A stretch of 37,716 nucleotides of DNA, taken from NCBI GenBank assembly GCA_015296075.1, contig DVDV01000376.1:1-37716 (forward strand), written 5' to 3'. Shown here piece after piece: positions 25,293-33,746 of the stretch (position 1 is the stretch's first letter; every line of letters begins with the position of its first letter). Below the pieces are notes generated by a model, which did not search any database, was not told where the DNA came from, and saw only the letters and a list, made by a program, of their open reading frames with translations. Origin of the DNA: Leptolyngbyaceae cyanobacterium M33_DOE_097. GTDB lineage: Bacteria; Cyanobacteriota; Cyanobacteriia; Leptolyngbyales; Leptolyngbyaceae. The position numbers and the translations under genes are program-made.

Positions 25293-26840
25293 ATGACTTC
25301 TCTGGCTCACCCCTCTCAAACCGATTTAACCGCTGATGATCTGCAATCTACCAATTGGGACGCGATCGTAATTGGCTCAGGCATTGGTGGCTTAGTCACC
25401 GCTACGCAACTAGCCGCCAAAGGTGCAAAAGTCCTTGTTTTAGAGCGTTACCTAATCCCTGGTGGCAGCGCGGGCTACTTTGAGCGCAACGGTTATCGGT
25501 TTGATGTCGGTGCCTCAATGATCTTTGGCTTCGGCAAGCAGGGCACCACCAATCTTTTGACACGGGCACTAGAAGCCGTTGATGTCGAGCTTGAAACTAT
25601 CCCCGATCCGGTTCAAATTCACTACCATTTGCCAGATAACTTAGATCTGAAAGTTCATCGCGAATATGAGAATTTCTTGCAAGAGCTAATCGCAAAATTT
25701 CCCCACGAGGAAAAGGGCATTCGTCAGTTTTATGGCGAGTGCTGGCAGGTGTTCAACTGTTTAAATGCAATGGAACTGCTTTCATTAGAAGAACCCCGCT
25801 ACCTGATGCGCGTCTTCTTTCAGCATCCCTTTGCCTGTCTAGGCTTAGTCAAATATCTGCCACAAAACGCCGGAGACATTGCGCGTCGCTACATCCACGA
25901 CCCGGCTCTGCTTAAGTTCATTGATATGGAGTGCTACTGCTGGTCAGTCGTCCCTGCTGACATGACCCCCATGATTAATGCGGGCATGGTTTTTAGCGAT
26001 CGCCATTACGGCGGCATCAACTACCCAAAAGGCGGCGTCGGTCAAATTGCCCAGAAGTTAGTCGAGGGGCTTGAGAAGCATCACGGCCACATTCGTTACA
26101 AGGCGCGTGTAACAAACGTCCTAATTGAGAATGGCAAAGCCGTTGGGGTACAACTAGCCACCGGAGAAACCTACCGGGCTAAGCGCATCATCTCAAACTC
26201 AACCCGGTGGGACACGTTTGAAAAGCTGATTCCTTCAGAGCAGATGCCCGCTGCTGAGCAACGCTGGCAAAAACGGTATCGTAAGTCACCCAGTTTTCTC
26301 AGCTTGCATTTAGGCGTCAAAGCCGAAGCCCTACCAGCAGGTACAGAATGCCACCACATCTTGCTCAATGACTGGGCCAAAATGGAAGACCCAGAAGGCA
26401 CCATTTTTGTGTCTATCCCTACGCTGCTAGATCCGACCCTGGCACCTGCCGATCATCATATTATCCATACCTTTACCCCCAGTTGGATCGAAGACTGGCA
26501 AGGCTTAACCCCCCAGGCTTATCAAGAGAAGAAAGAGGCGGCTGCCCAACAGCTCATCGCCCGGCTTGAGCAAATCTTTCCAAATTTGGCTCAACACTTG
26601 GATTATCAAGAAGTTGGCACACCCCGCACCCACCGTCGCTTTCTAGGTCGTGAGGATGGCACCTATGGCCCTATTCCGGCGCGTAAGCTGCTAGGGCTGC
26701 TAGGGATGCCGTTTAACCGCACCTCGATTCCGGGTCTTTATTGTGTGGGTGATAGCACCTTTCCAGGGCAAGGGTTAAATGCAGTGGCCTTTTCAGGCTT
26801 TGCCTGTGCCCATCGGGTGGCTGTCGATTTAGGCTTCTAA
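25293..26840 (+). CDS. crtH: Carotenoid cis-trans isomerase (prolycopene isomerase)
   Basis: A 515-residue FAD-dependent CrtISO-type enzyme that converts poly-cis lycopene to all-trans lycopene in carotenoid synthesis, likely at the thylakoid or cytoplasmic membrane. The dinucleotide-binding motif is [19 protein letters not shown] (26-44), ending in [15 protein letters not shown]. The C-terminal flavin motif is [22 protein letters not shown] (about 484-505). The long [20 protein letters not shown] and [13 protein letters not shown] segments are typical of CrtH rather than CrtI-type desaturases. The C-terminal end overlaps the convergent next gene by 12 bp. Confidence 0.95.
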   Translation: MTSLAHPSQTDLTADDLQSTNWDAIVIGSGIGGLVTATQLAAKGAKVLVLERYLIPGGSAGYFERNGYRFDVGASMIFGFGKQGTTNLLTRALEAVDVELETIPDPVQIHYHLPDNLDLKVHREYENFLQELIAKFPHEEKGIRQFYGECWQVFNCLNAMELLSLEEPRYLMRVFFQHPFACLGLVKYLPQNAGDIARRYIHDPALLKFIDMECYCWSVVPADMTPMINAGMVFSDRHYGGINYPKGGVGQIAQKLVEGLEKHHGHIRYKARVTNVLIENGKAVGVQLATGETYRAKRIISNSTRWDTFEKLIPSEQMPAAEQRWQKRYRKSPSFLSLHLGVKAEALPAGTECHHILLNDWAKMEDPEGTIFVSIPTLLDPTLAPADHHIIHTFTPSWIEDWQGLTPQAYQEKKEAAAQQLIARLEQIFPNLAQHLDYQEVGTPRTHRRFLGREDGTYGPIPARKLLGLLGMPFNRTSIPGLYCVGDSTFPGQGLNAVAFSGFACAHRVAVDLGF

Positions 26841-27317
26841 ACTCGCTTTCAAACTTGCCAACAGCCCCGATAGAGCTTGATGCACGGACTCATGGGTGTA
26901 CTCGTCATCCGGGTGGGGAGCCTGCCCTGGCTTTTGAAAAAAGGGACGCTCTCCGTAGGTTTCGCCCCATTGCACATCCACCCGCCGCACAAACTCATAG
27001 AGTAACTCAGGATTAGCCACAATTTGCTCCAGCAGTTTAGAGAGAGCATTGAGCGGCGAATTTAAGTGACAACTCACATCTACCTCGTGGGTCTGCACCC
27101 AAGTCTTGAGCGCCGCTTTTAACGCACCCGATGAATCCGTGAGGTTGTACTCAATGTAAAGCAAAATTTCGGTGGTGGCTTGTACGAGCTTGGGTACGGG
27201 CGAATCACCCTTCATAAAAGACCCAGCTTCTTTGCCAATCACATCAGCCAACGAGAACGATCGCCCCTTCAGGATGTCTCGCTCAAGCTCACAACTGTTG
27301 CCGTCCGTCTCTGTCAT
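26829..27317 (-). CDS. Conserved cyanobacterial hypothetical protein
   Basis: A 162-residue soluble protein without a named family. The start at ATG 27317 ([13 protein letters not shown]) is preferred to a TTG at 27353. Conserved-looking parts are [15 protein letters not shown] near 19-33, [19 protein letters not shown], and a helical C-terminal half. It is acidic with no signal peptide or membrane segment. Its last 12 bp overlap the 3' end of crtH on the other strand, so the two transcripts are antisense at their tails. It lies 48 bp downstream of the small gene at 27366-27593 on the same strand. Confidence 0.75.
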   Translation of the reverse strand: MTETDGNSCELERDILKGRSFSLADVIGKEAGSFMKGDSPVPKLVQATTEILLYIEYNLTDSSGALKAALKTWVQTHEVDVSCHLNSPLNALSKLLEQIVANPELLYEFVRRVDVQWGETYGERPFFQKPGQAPHPDDEYTHESVHQALSGLLASLKASLEA

Positions 27318-27365
27318 AGCACCAGCTAAGCATCGATATAATTTGGCTGTCAATCAGTCGATAAG

Positions 27366-27593
27366 TTAATCAACAACTCGTAAACGGCCTGATCGCAATA
27401 ACTCAAAGACTTGATTGGCTAAATCACGCTCCATGCTCGTAATGGTTTTGTGATTCATCAGTGCTGCCATGAAACGCTGCTGGTCTGCGCGAGTGATTTT
27501 CCCAGAATCAATGATTGCCTTAAAGAGTTGTTGAAACTCAGTGCGAGGTGGATTTGGATTGTGGTCACTCATTTTGTAAGTAGATGCAGTCAT
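27366..27593 (-). CDS. Small conserved cyanobacterial protein
   Basis: A 75-residue mostly helical protein (68 residues if the second ATG at 27572, MSDHNPN, is used). The core TEFQQLFKAIIDSGKITRAD, then QQRFMAALMNHKTITSMERDL, and the terminal FELLRSGRLRVVD recur in cyanobacterial genomes as a small protein of unknown function. Neither start has a clear ribosome site, so the true N-terminus is undecided. It precedes the gene ending at 26829 on the same strand and may be cotranscribed. Confidence 0.75.
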   Translation of the reverse strand: MTASTYKMSDHNPNPPRTEFQQLFKAIIDSGKITRADQQRFMAALMNHKTITSMERDLANQVFELLRSGRLRVVD

Positions 27594-28154
27594 AGCAGCG
27601 CACGGTTTTTGGACACTAAGTTAAAGTAACAGCAAATCCAAAGAAATACTGTAAAACTCAAAACGTTTGGGCAACTTTTTGAACTGTCACTTTTATTCTT
27701 TAGAAATAGACTTAATTCGTATATCCCTAAATTTTCTCACGATTTGCGACTCAGATTTATGGCGTACCTTTTACTGCAAATCGAGGGCTTAATCCCAATA
27801 AATTCGTTTCTTAATTTAAGCAAAATGGCTGGTTTTTCAAGAAGCGTAAATCCACCGAAAGTAATAGCAGAAGGACTTTTCTAATTCGCGTTTCAACTCA
27901 ACCAAACGATAGATGAAAGAAATTATTTCTATCTTTTAATTCGAAGAATTGCGTAGTTTTCACTAAAGACAACTGCTTTTCTGAATGGCAGTTCAGCAGA
28001 ATTAACCAAAGCTTCATTTCAGTAGAGGGAAATTTTGAGGAGCCTTTACAAACTTCTGAAATCGAGTTTGTATTGTGGGAGCAGAAGCGATCGCCGATTT
28101 TCTCTCCATCTACCATCGCGATCGCAGCCACAGCAGAAAATAAGGACTGAATCA
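27594..28154. other. AT-rich intergenic region with an 8-bp inverted repeat
   Basis: These 561 bp are noticeably AT-rich and contain no convincing gene. CGATTTGC (27740-27747) and GCAAATCG (27776-27783) form a perfect inverted repeat with a 28-nt spacer. A second AT-rich hairpin followed by TTTT lies near 27910-27940. An open frame on the minus strand (27898-28200) has no homologue-like character and overlaps the next gene. Confidence 0.5.
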
Positions 28155-28457
28155 ATGGCTGATTCTGCTTTTTACTTCCTCTCCTCTTTCCTTCAATCAC
28201 GTCAGACTCGCTTCAATTTCTTGCAGCCCTTGCGGCAGTGGATTGATAGTCTCGAAATTAACAACCCTAAAATGGCTCGTCTGATTTACTGGTTAATCCC
28301 TGGCAATTGCCCGTTTGAGCGCGATGTCAAAGTATTTGGACGCACAGTGCTGCACATTCCTCCCCTGTGCAAGCTCAACCCACTATACGAGCAGCTTGTG
28401 GGGCTACGGTTTCGATCGCTCTGTTACCTGGTCGATACCTGCGGTGAAACACCTTAA
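28155..28457 (+). CDS. Mo-dependent nitrogenase C-terminal-domain-like protein
   Basis: A 100-residue protein of the family named after the C-terminal region of Mo-dependent nitrogenase proteins (Mo-nitro_C), found widely in cyanobacteria including non-fixers. Conserved parts are LQPLRQWIDSLEINNPKMARLIYWLIPGNCPFERD and the IPPLCKLNPLYEQLVGLRFR segment. Cysteines at C52, C70, C88 and C94 are visible, but ligand roles are not established. AAGGA sits eight bases before ATG 28155, which is favoured over an upstream in-frame start at 28035. No nif genes are in the window. It converges on the CobW gene with a 33-bp gap. Confidence 0.85.
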   Translation: MADSAFYFLSSFLQSRQTRFNFLQPLRQWIDSLEINNPKMARLIYWLIPGNCPFERDVKVFGRTVLHIPPLCKLNPLYEQLVGLRFRSLCYLVDTCGETP

Positions 28458-28490
28458 CGACAGCTTAGCGGCACTGACTCCACCCCAAAC

Positions 28491-29534
28491 TCAATTGGCA
28501 GCTTGTTGTAATTGAGCCGAAATTGCGGCAGTGTCGAGAGCCTTACCGATGAAAACGAGCTGAGTTTGGCGGGTTTCGTCGTTTTTCCAGGGGCGATCGT
28601 AGTAGTGTTCAAAGCGGTTGCCGACCCCTTGCAGCACCATTCGCATGGGCTTTTGTGGCACTGAAACAAACCCCTTAATGCGATAAATCTCGTGCTGATT
28701 GACCAACGCCTCAAGCTGTTGTCGCAACTTTTGAGGCTCAAACTCTTGCTCTAACACCAATTGAGTCGCCACAATCTCATCGTCGTGATCGTGATCTTCT
28801 TCGGTGTCGTGGTGACTCGGACGACTCGCCAAATTATCTTCAACCGCTGCCTGAAAACCAAGCAATACCTCCGGATCGAGCTGACCTCGCTGACTCGCCA
28901 CAATCTTGACCGCTCGTGGCAACTCTGCCTGGATCCGGTCAACAACCGCCGCTTGAGCCACTTCGTCAACGAGATCCGTCTTGTTAAGAATCACCAAGTC
29001 GGCACAGGCCAACTGGTCTTCAAATAATTCCTGAATCGGCGTTTCATGATCTAAACTGGGATCCGCTTGGCGCTGAGCTTCTAGTGCTTCCAGATCAGCC
29101 GCGATCGCCCCCGTTGAGACTGCTTCGCAATCAACCACCGTAATCACCCCATCCACCGTGGCAGCGTTGCTAATCTCCTGCCAGCGAAAAGCTTTGACCA
29201 ACGGTTTTGGCAGCGCCAGCCCAGAGGTTTCAATCAAAATATGGTCAATGCGATCGCGCCGTTTGAGCAGCTCTTGCATCGTTGGCAAAAACTCTTCTTG
29301 CACAGTGCAGCAGAGGCAGCCATTTGTCAGCTCAACAATATTCGTTTCAGCGTCCTCATCATCACAGACCTGGCAGCTGCGCAGCAGTTCACCATCGATC
29401 CCCAGTTCGCCAAACTCGTTGACTAATACAGCAATTCGGCGTTGCTGGTTGTTTTGCAGCAAGTGTCGAATCAGGGTTGTCTTACCGCTACCCAAAAAGC
29501 CAGTAATCACTGTAACGGGAATTTTTGCTGCCAT
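28491..29534 (-). CDS. cobW: CobW/COG0523 family GTPase metallochaperone
   Basis: A 347-residue P-loop GTPase. Walker A is GFLGSGKTT (12-20), the metal-binding motif GCLCC lies at 72-76, the nucleotide specificity motif NKTD is at 184-187, and a His/Asp-rich stretch (HHDTEEDHDHDDE, 241-253) can hold metal. The C-terminal CobW_C domain includes EIYRIKGFV. The family delivers zinc or cobalt to client enzymes. In cyanobacteria such genes are often labelled cobW, but no cobalamin genes are present here, so the metal and client are unsure. ATG 29534 is chosen over a frame 156 bp longer because homology begins there. Confidence 0.92.
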   Translation of the reverse strand: MAAKIPVTVITGFLGSGKTTLIRHLLQNNQQRRIAVLVNEFGELGIDGELLRSCQVCDDEDAETNIVELTNGCLCCTVQEEFLPTMQELLKRRDRIDHILIETSGLALPKPLVKAFRWQEISNAATVDGVITVVDCEAVSTGAIAADLEALEAQRQADPSLDHETPIQELFEDQLACADLVILNKTDLVDEVAQAAVVDRIQAELPRAVKIVASQRGQLDPEVLLGFQAAVEDNLASRPSHHDTEEDHDHDDEIVATQLVLEQEFEPQKLRQQLEALVNQHEIYRIKGFVSVPQKPMRMVLQGVGNRFEHYYDRPWKNDETRQTQLVFIGKALDTAAISAQLQQAAN

Positions 29535-29711
29535 GAACGATGCCAGTCCTACCAGAGAATGAGAATGCTCGCCTAGCCTACCACAGGAACTCAAAGGATG
29601 ACTTAGCCGCAGGCTTGCTTTAATTATGGTGCTCTCGCTGGCAATCGCGAATTGAGTTGTCGAGTTATGCGATGCTAAACCCTGAATCACTCATAACTTT
29701 CAGGTGTTGTT

Positions 29712-30263
29712 ATGCCCTACGGCTCTGAACCAGCAGAAATTTTAGAAAAGCGGCTTGTTTTTCAGGGACGCAAGTTTTCGTTTGAGTCACTTCAGTTGCG
29801 CTTGCCCAATCAACAACAAGGCGAATGGCAGTGCGTTCGCCATCCAGGAGGAGCATTAGCTGTGCCCGTGACAAATGACGGTCAGTTTGTTGTGCTGCGC
29901 CAATATCGGTTTACAGCTCAGGGGCGGTTGCTAGAGTTCCCTGCAGGCACAATTGAGCCAGGAGAAACGCCCGAATCCACAATCTATCGTGAAATCGAGG
30001 AAGAAACGGGCTACCACGCCAATCAATGGCAAAAGTTAGGCGAGTTTTTTGTTGCCCCGGGTTACTCAGACGAGATTATTTATGCGTTTTTAGCCCAGGA
30101 TTTAGAAAAGTTAGAGGTGCCACCTTCCCAAGATGAAGACGAGGATATTGAGGTGCTACTGATGAGTGAGACGGAGTTAGAAGCCGCGATCCATCGAGGT
30201 GAGATGGCAGATGCAAAGTCGATTTCTAGTTTTGTGCTGGCGCGGCCTTACTTGAGGAAATGA
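29712..30263 (+). CDS. Nudix hydrolase, ADP-ribose pyrophosphatase-like
   Basis: A 183-residue Nudix protein. The box runs G79 to G100 (GX5EX7REIEEETG, with E85, R93-E94, E97-E98). It is preceded by LLEFPAGTIEPGE, which is typical of ADP-ribose pyrophosphatases that cleave ADP-ribose to AMP and ribose-5-phosphate. The VVLRQYRF strand and GYSDEIIYAFLA segment support this group. AGGTG lies just upstream of the ATG. It is divergent from the CobW gene over 177 bp. Confidence 0.92.
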   Translation: MPYGSEPAEILEKRLVFQGRKFSFESLQLRLPNQQQGEWQCVRHPGGALAVPVTNDGQFVVLRQYRFTAQGRLLEFPAGTIEPGETPESTIYREIEEETGYHANQWQKLGEFFVAPGYSDEIIYAFLAQDLEKLEVPPSQDEDEDIEVLLMSETELEAAIHRGEMADAKSISSFVLARPYLRK

Positions 30264-30849
30264 TGTTCTCCTAGCGATCGCGTGAACAGACCCTACTAAT
30301 CACGAAAAAGCCTTCTTTTGCGTTCACTTTCTTTCGAACCAACAAACCTTAGACTCAGACTATTGTTGCCAAGCCGATCGCTCCCTTAACCCCCGCCTCA
30401 CGTCACCTGTACTTTCGATGCGAGATCGAGGTATCAAACTTGTCACCCGTACCGTCTGGCTAGCCAACCATTCGACCCCCACACGCATGACCTTGCGGGG
30501 GTCGTAGGGGAGTGAGTCCCCTACACAGCGGGGGTGCGGGGGGAAGTCCCCCGATCTTGCGGCTCCGCCGCCCCCAAATCTTCGCTTTAATTCCATCAAA
30601 GCTTTTTCTTGGACTTTAGACTAAACGCAATTTTCCACTATACATAAGGGCAAACAGCCACTTGCCCCTCCTAAATGAGGTGTATTTTTGGAAATAATCC
30701 AAACTCCAGTTTTTCTTAGAGACATTTTTCTGCGTCAGCAATCCTTGAGATACCCCAAAACCACCCAAGAGATTAGCCCTACTCAAGCCTAGAAGACTTT
30801 AAACAGTGCTACAACAGTTGGGCTGATAAGCAACAGCAGCTCGCCCGTT
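30264..30849. other. Intergenic region between Nudix gene and mutS2
   Basis: These 586 bp contain copy 2 of the dispersed repeat and then about 250 bp of AT-rich sequence. GGGCAA (30649-30654) and TTGCCC (30663-30668) form a 6-bp hairpin about 190 bp beyond the mutS2 stop; on the minus strand its T-tail is weak. No gene is supported. Confidence 0.6.
30395..30589. repeat. Dispersed hairpin-rich repeat, copy 2
   Basis: Matches copy 1 at 24801-24994 in the same orientation, including the three GC-rich hairpins. Small differences include one extra G in the G-run and T for G before CGGCTCCGCC. An open frame across it on the minus strand (30360-30599) reflects the repeat's low stop density and is not called as a gene. 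Confidence 0.85.
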
Positions 30850-33393
30850 TTAGCGCAAATAGGCGATCGTCACGCCAGATCCCCCATCTTCGCGAGCCGC
30901 TAACTCATAACGCTCAACCAGGGGATGGCTTTGAAGAAAAGCATGCACCCCTTGCCGCAATTTTCCGGTGCCCTGCCCGTGAATAATCCACAAAGCAGAA
31001 CCCGCCACATTATTAATCGCTTTGTCGATAATCGGCTCGGCATCTGCCACACGACTTCCGCGAATATCCACCGTGTTACCAGAGGTGCGGATCAGTGGCG
31101 GAGGTGCAGAGTTAGCCTGGGGCTGCGGTTTCGCTTTGGGCATCTCAGTTGGCGTCGGCTTTTGAATCGCCGCTTTCTCACCCGACAACGATTCCACATC
31201 AACAAGCGAGATCGTCATCTTCATTAAACCGAAACGCACAGTGATCTCGTCATCATCGTTCGGTTCAGTCAAAACCTCTGCCACCTGACCCAAACGCGGA
31301 ATTCGCACGCGATCGCCCACCTTCGGACGAAAGCCTTTGGGCACTTCAGGCTTGACTTGTCGAGAAGGCAGATGTTTTTCGGCGAGCTGGTTCAGGCTTT
31401 CCGTTGCTTGCTGCGCGTCCTGCGCCGTAGCAGGCCCCTTTTGCAACTGGCGAATCACCTGAGCAATTTCGCTTTTAGCTTCCGTGATCGCCGCTTGCAC
31501 CGATTGCTCCTGCGCGACTTGCAGATCCCGTTCGCGTTCTTTCAGCAATTCAGCTTTACGGGCCACCTCATTGTGGAGACGTTCGGCCTGCGCGAGCAAC
31601 TGAGCAGCCTGATGCGATTTTTCTTCTTGACGACGACGTTGTGCCTCTAAACCAGCAATCACCTCATTCACTTCTTGTGAGGCACCACCGACCACCGCTT
31701 GAGCAGCTTCTACAATCGGCTGAGACAACCCCAAACGAAGCGCGATCGAGAGCGCATTCGACCGTCCCGGAATGCCCCACAACAAGCGATAGGTCGGCGA
31801 CAGCGTCACCTCATTAAACTCAACCGAAGCATTCTCAAACCGCTCGTCCTCATACTTAAGGGCTTTTAACTCACCGTAGTGAGTCGTCGCGATCGTCAAA
31901 GCCGATTGACTCGCGAGATGCCTTAACAGGGCGATCGCCAAGGCACTCCCCTCAGTAGGATCCGTTCCCGCACCAACCTCATCCAGCAAAAGCAGTGAAA
32001 GCGGTGGATTCTGAGTCGGTGTTGGCCCAGTAAGTGCGGTTGAAGGCTCCGGTGGCCCATCCCCCTCTTGCAAGCCGGAAGTTACTTCAGTAGCAGGATT
32101 CGAGACTGAGGGATTGACACCATCCAAAGCAGCCAAAATTCTGACAATGCGGCGGACATGGCCTGAAAACGTCGAAAGATTCTGCTCAATGGACTGTTCA
32201 TCGCCAATATCTGCCAAAACCTGAGTAAACCAGGGCAACTCCACAGGTTCCTTAGCGGGCACAAACAACCCAACCTTTGCCATCAGAACGGCCAAACCTA
32301 GAGTTTTAAGAGTCACCGTCTTGCCCCCCGTGTTAGGGCCTGTAATCGCCACCACCCGGATCTGCGGCTGAACTATCACATCAATCGGCACAACCGCTTG
32401 TCCCTGCTCGTGTTGCTGCTGCCAAACCAGCAGGGGATGGCGCAATCGCCGCAACGTAATCGGCGACGTGACCAAATCAGATAAATCCTCTGAAGCAGTC
32501 TGCGCTGCCACATCGATAAACCGGGGTGGGTTCGCCTCCAACCAATAGCTGTAGCGAGCGCGGGCTGTCGCTAAATCGAGAGTGGTGGCGATCGCCAACA
32601 ACCGTTCAAGATCCTCTGCCACCTCCGCGACTTTCTCCGTCAAAGCTCGCCGCACCGCTTCTGACTCCGCCTCTTCACGGCGTTGTAATTGGCGCAACTG
32701 GTTATTCGCCTCAACAGTCGAACCTGGTTCAACATATAAAGTGGCACCACTCATCGACGAGTCATGCACAATACCGGGAATCAGGTCTTTGTGCGTCGCC
32801 TTCACCGGAACCACAAAGCGTCCGTTGCGCTGAGTAATTAGATGTTCTTGAACCGCATTCGCTTTGCGTTGCAGCAGGCTTTGCAACATGCTGTAGATGC
32901 GATCGCGCCCTTGCCGCAGCTTTTGCCGAATTTCCTCTAGCTTAGGCGTAGCCCGATCCGTCACATCGCCATTATCATCAATGCAATAGTGGATGTCTTG
33001 CTCTAATTCCGGGAAAGTCCGCAGCTCTGCAACCAGTTGATTCAACACCTCCAGGTCGGGTTGGTCATCAATCACACGCCGCAATTGACGGGCACCTGCC
33101 AGCGTCGTAGCGATCGCCAACAACTCATTCCCCGACAAAATCCCCTGCCGCTGCGATCGCTCCAGCGCATCCCCAATATCTTGAATCCCATCAAACCGTA
33201 ACCCGCTCGTCAGGCGCGTTTCTAACTCATAAACTTCTTTCGTTTGAGCCAACAAATATTCAGTTTCTTGCCGAGTCTCAGGCAGCTTAATTTGGCGAGC
33301 CGCGATCGCGCCCAACTTGGTTGCTGCAAACGTCGCCAAATGTTGGCATAAGCGCGACCATTCTAAAAGTTCAAGGGTTTCAGCCTGAATCAA
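30850..33393 (-). CDS. mutS2: MutS2 family ATPase/endonuclease
   Basis: An 847-residue MutS2 protein. In bacteria MutS2 limits recombination or acts in ribosome rescue. The ATPase has Walker A GPNTGGKT near 353 and Walker B LLLLDEVGAGTDPTEGSALA near 466. A long coiled-coil region follows. The C-terminal Smr nuclease domain begins at VDIRGSRVADAE and contains HGQGTGKLRQG. Between Walker A and B lies a Pro/Thr/Ser-rich insertion of about 40 residues (containing TSGLQEGDGPPEPSTALTG) unusual for the family core. The apparent start is TTG at 33393 with only a weak purine site; the sequence IQAETLELLEW fits the usual N-terminus. Confidence 0.96.
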   Translation of the reverse strand: MIQAETLELLEWSRLCQHLATFAATKLGAIAARQIKLPETRQETEYLLAQTKEVYELETRLTSGLRFDGIQDIGDALERSQRQGILSGNELLAIATTLAGARQLRRVIDDQPDLEVLNQLVAELRTFPELEQDIHYCIDDNGDVTDRATPKLEEIRQKLRQGRDRIYSMLQSLLQRKANAVQEHLITQRNGRFVVPVKATHKDLIPGIVHDSSMSGATLYVEPGSTVEANNQLRQLQRREEAESEAVRRALTEKVAEVAEDLERLLAIATTLDLATARARYSYWLEANPPRFIDVAAQTASEDLSDLVTSPITLRRLRHPLLVWQQQHEQGQAVVPIDVIVQPQIRVVAITGPNTGGKTVTLKTLGLAVLMAKVGLFVPAKEPVELPWFTQVLADIGDEQSIEQNLSTFSGHVRRIVRILAALDGVNPSVSNPATEVTSGLQEGDGPPEPSTALTGPTPTQNPPLSLLLLDEVGAGTDPTEGSALAIALLRHLASQSALTIATTHYGELKALKYEDERFENASVEFNEVTLSPTYRLLWGIPGRSNALSIALRLGLSQPIVEAAQAVVGGASQEVNEVIAGLEAQRRRQEEKSHQAAQLLAQAERLHNEVARKAELLKERERDLQVAQEQSVQAAITEAKSEIAQVIRQLQKGPATAQDAQQATESLNQLAEKHLPSRQVKPEVPKGFRPKVGDRVRIPRLGQVAEVLTEPNDDDEITVRFGLMKMTISLVDVESLSGEKAAIQKPTPTEMPKAKPQPQANSAPPPLIRTSGNTVDIRGSRVADAEPIIDKAINNVAGSALWIIHGQGTGKLRQGVHAFLQSHPLVERYELAAREDGGSGVTIAYLR

Positions 33394-33543
33394 GGCACAT
33401 CTCTAACACGCATCAATTCTCATTTTAGAGATTGTTGCGAATCTAGGTGAGGGGAGACGCTGAGAAATCAACCTTTTAGCCAATCAACCCAACTCAAACT
33501 CCAAAAAATCCAAGTCTCTCAGCGACACTGAAACGGCGACCTA

Positions 33544-33667
33544 ATACCAATTCTGCAAAACTGGGCTACAGATGATTATCGGTAAGAGCAGTATTTCCTT
33601 CGGAAACGCTACACGAACGCAAACCGCCCCTACGAGGATCTGTCAATTGGATTTAGAGAATTGGTAT
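33544..33667. repeat. MITE-like element with 11-bp terminal inverted repeats
   Basis: ATACCAATTCT (33544-33554) and AGAATTGGTAT (33657-33667) are perfect inverted repeats bounding 124 bp without a gene. Similar ATACCAATTC-ended intergenic elements are common in cyanobacterial genomes. The interior contains a segment around TTCGGAAACGCTACACGAAC that also recalls cyanobacterial short dispersed repeats. No clear target duplication is seen. Confidence 0.6.
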
Positions 33668-33673
33668 CACATT

Positions 33674-33727
33674 AAAAACGGGTTTAGCAACCTCATCCCT
33701 GCGTCAGGATTCCGTCACTAAACCCGT
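33674..33727 (-). terminator. Rho-independent terminator of the large repeat-protein gene
   Basis: On the minus strand ACGGGTTTAG (33718-33727) pairs with CTAAACCCGT (33678-33687), a perfect 10-bp stem. A 30-nt loop contains a smaller ATCC/GGGAT hairpin, and a T-run (33674-33678) follows. It lies just after the stop at 33747. Confidence 0.8.
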
Positions 33728-33746
33728 CTCAACTAACGAACCCGAA

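Larger units (their letters stand above)
33394..33746. other. Intergenic region with MITE-like element and terminator
   Basis: Between mutS2 and the repeat protein. It holds a 124-bp element bounded by 11-bp inverted repeats and a terminator for the repeat-protein gene, both listed separately. The remaining 150 bp next to mutS2 show nothing definite; the mutS2 promoter is presumably there. Confidence 0.65.

Noticed and set aside
27898-28200. 100-codon open frame on the minus strand
   Set aside because: No domain-like pattern, AT-biased composition, and it overlaps the start of the well-supported Mo-nitro_C-type gene.
30360-30599. 79-codon open frame on the minus strand
   Set aside because: It lies almost entirely within the dispersed hairpin repeat, is rich in Gly/Arg/Pro from GC-rich stems, and the equivalent in copy 1 is not maintained as a gene.
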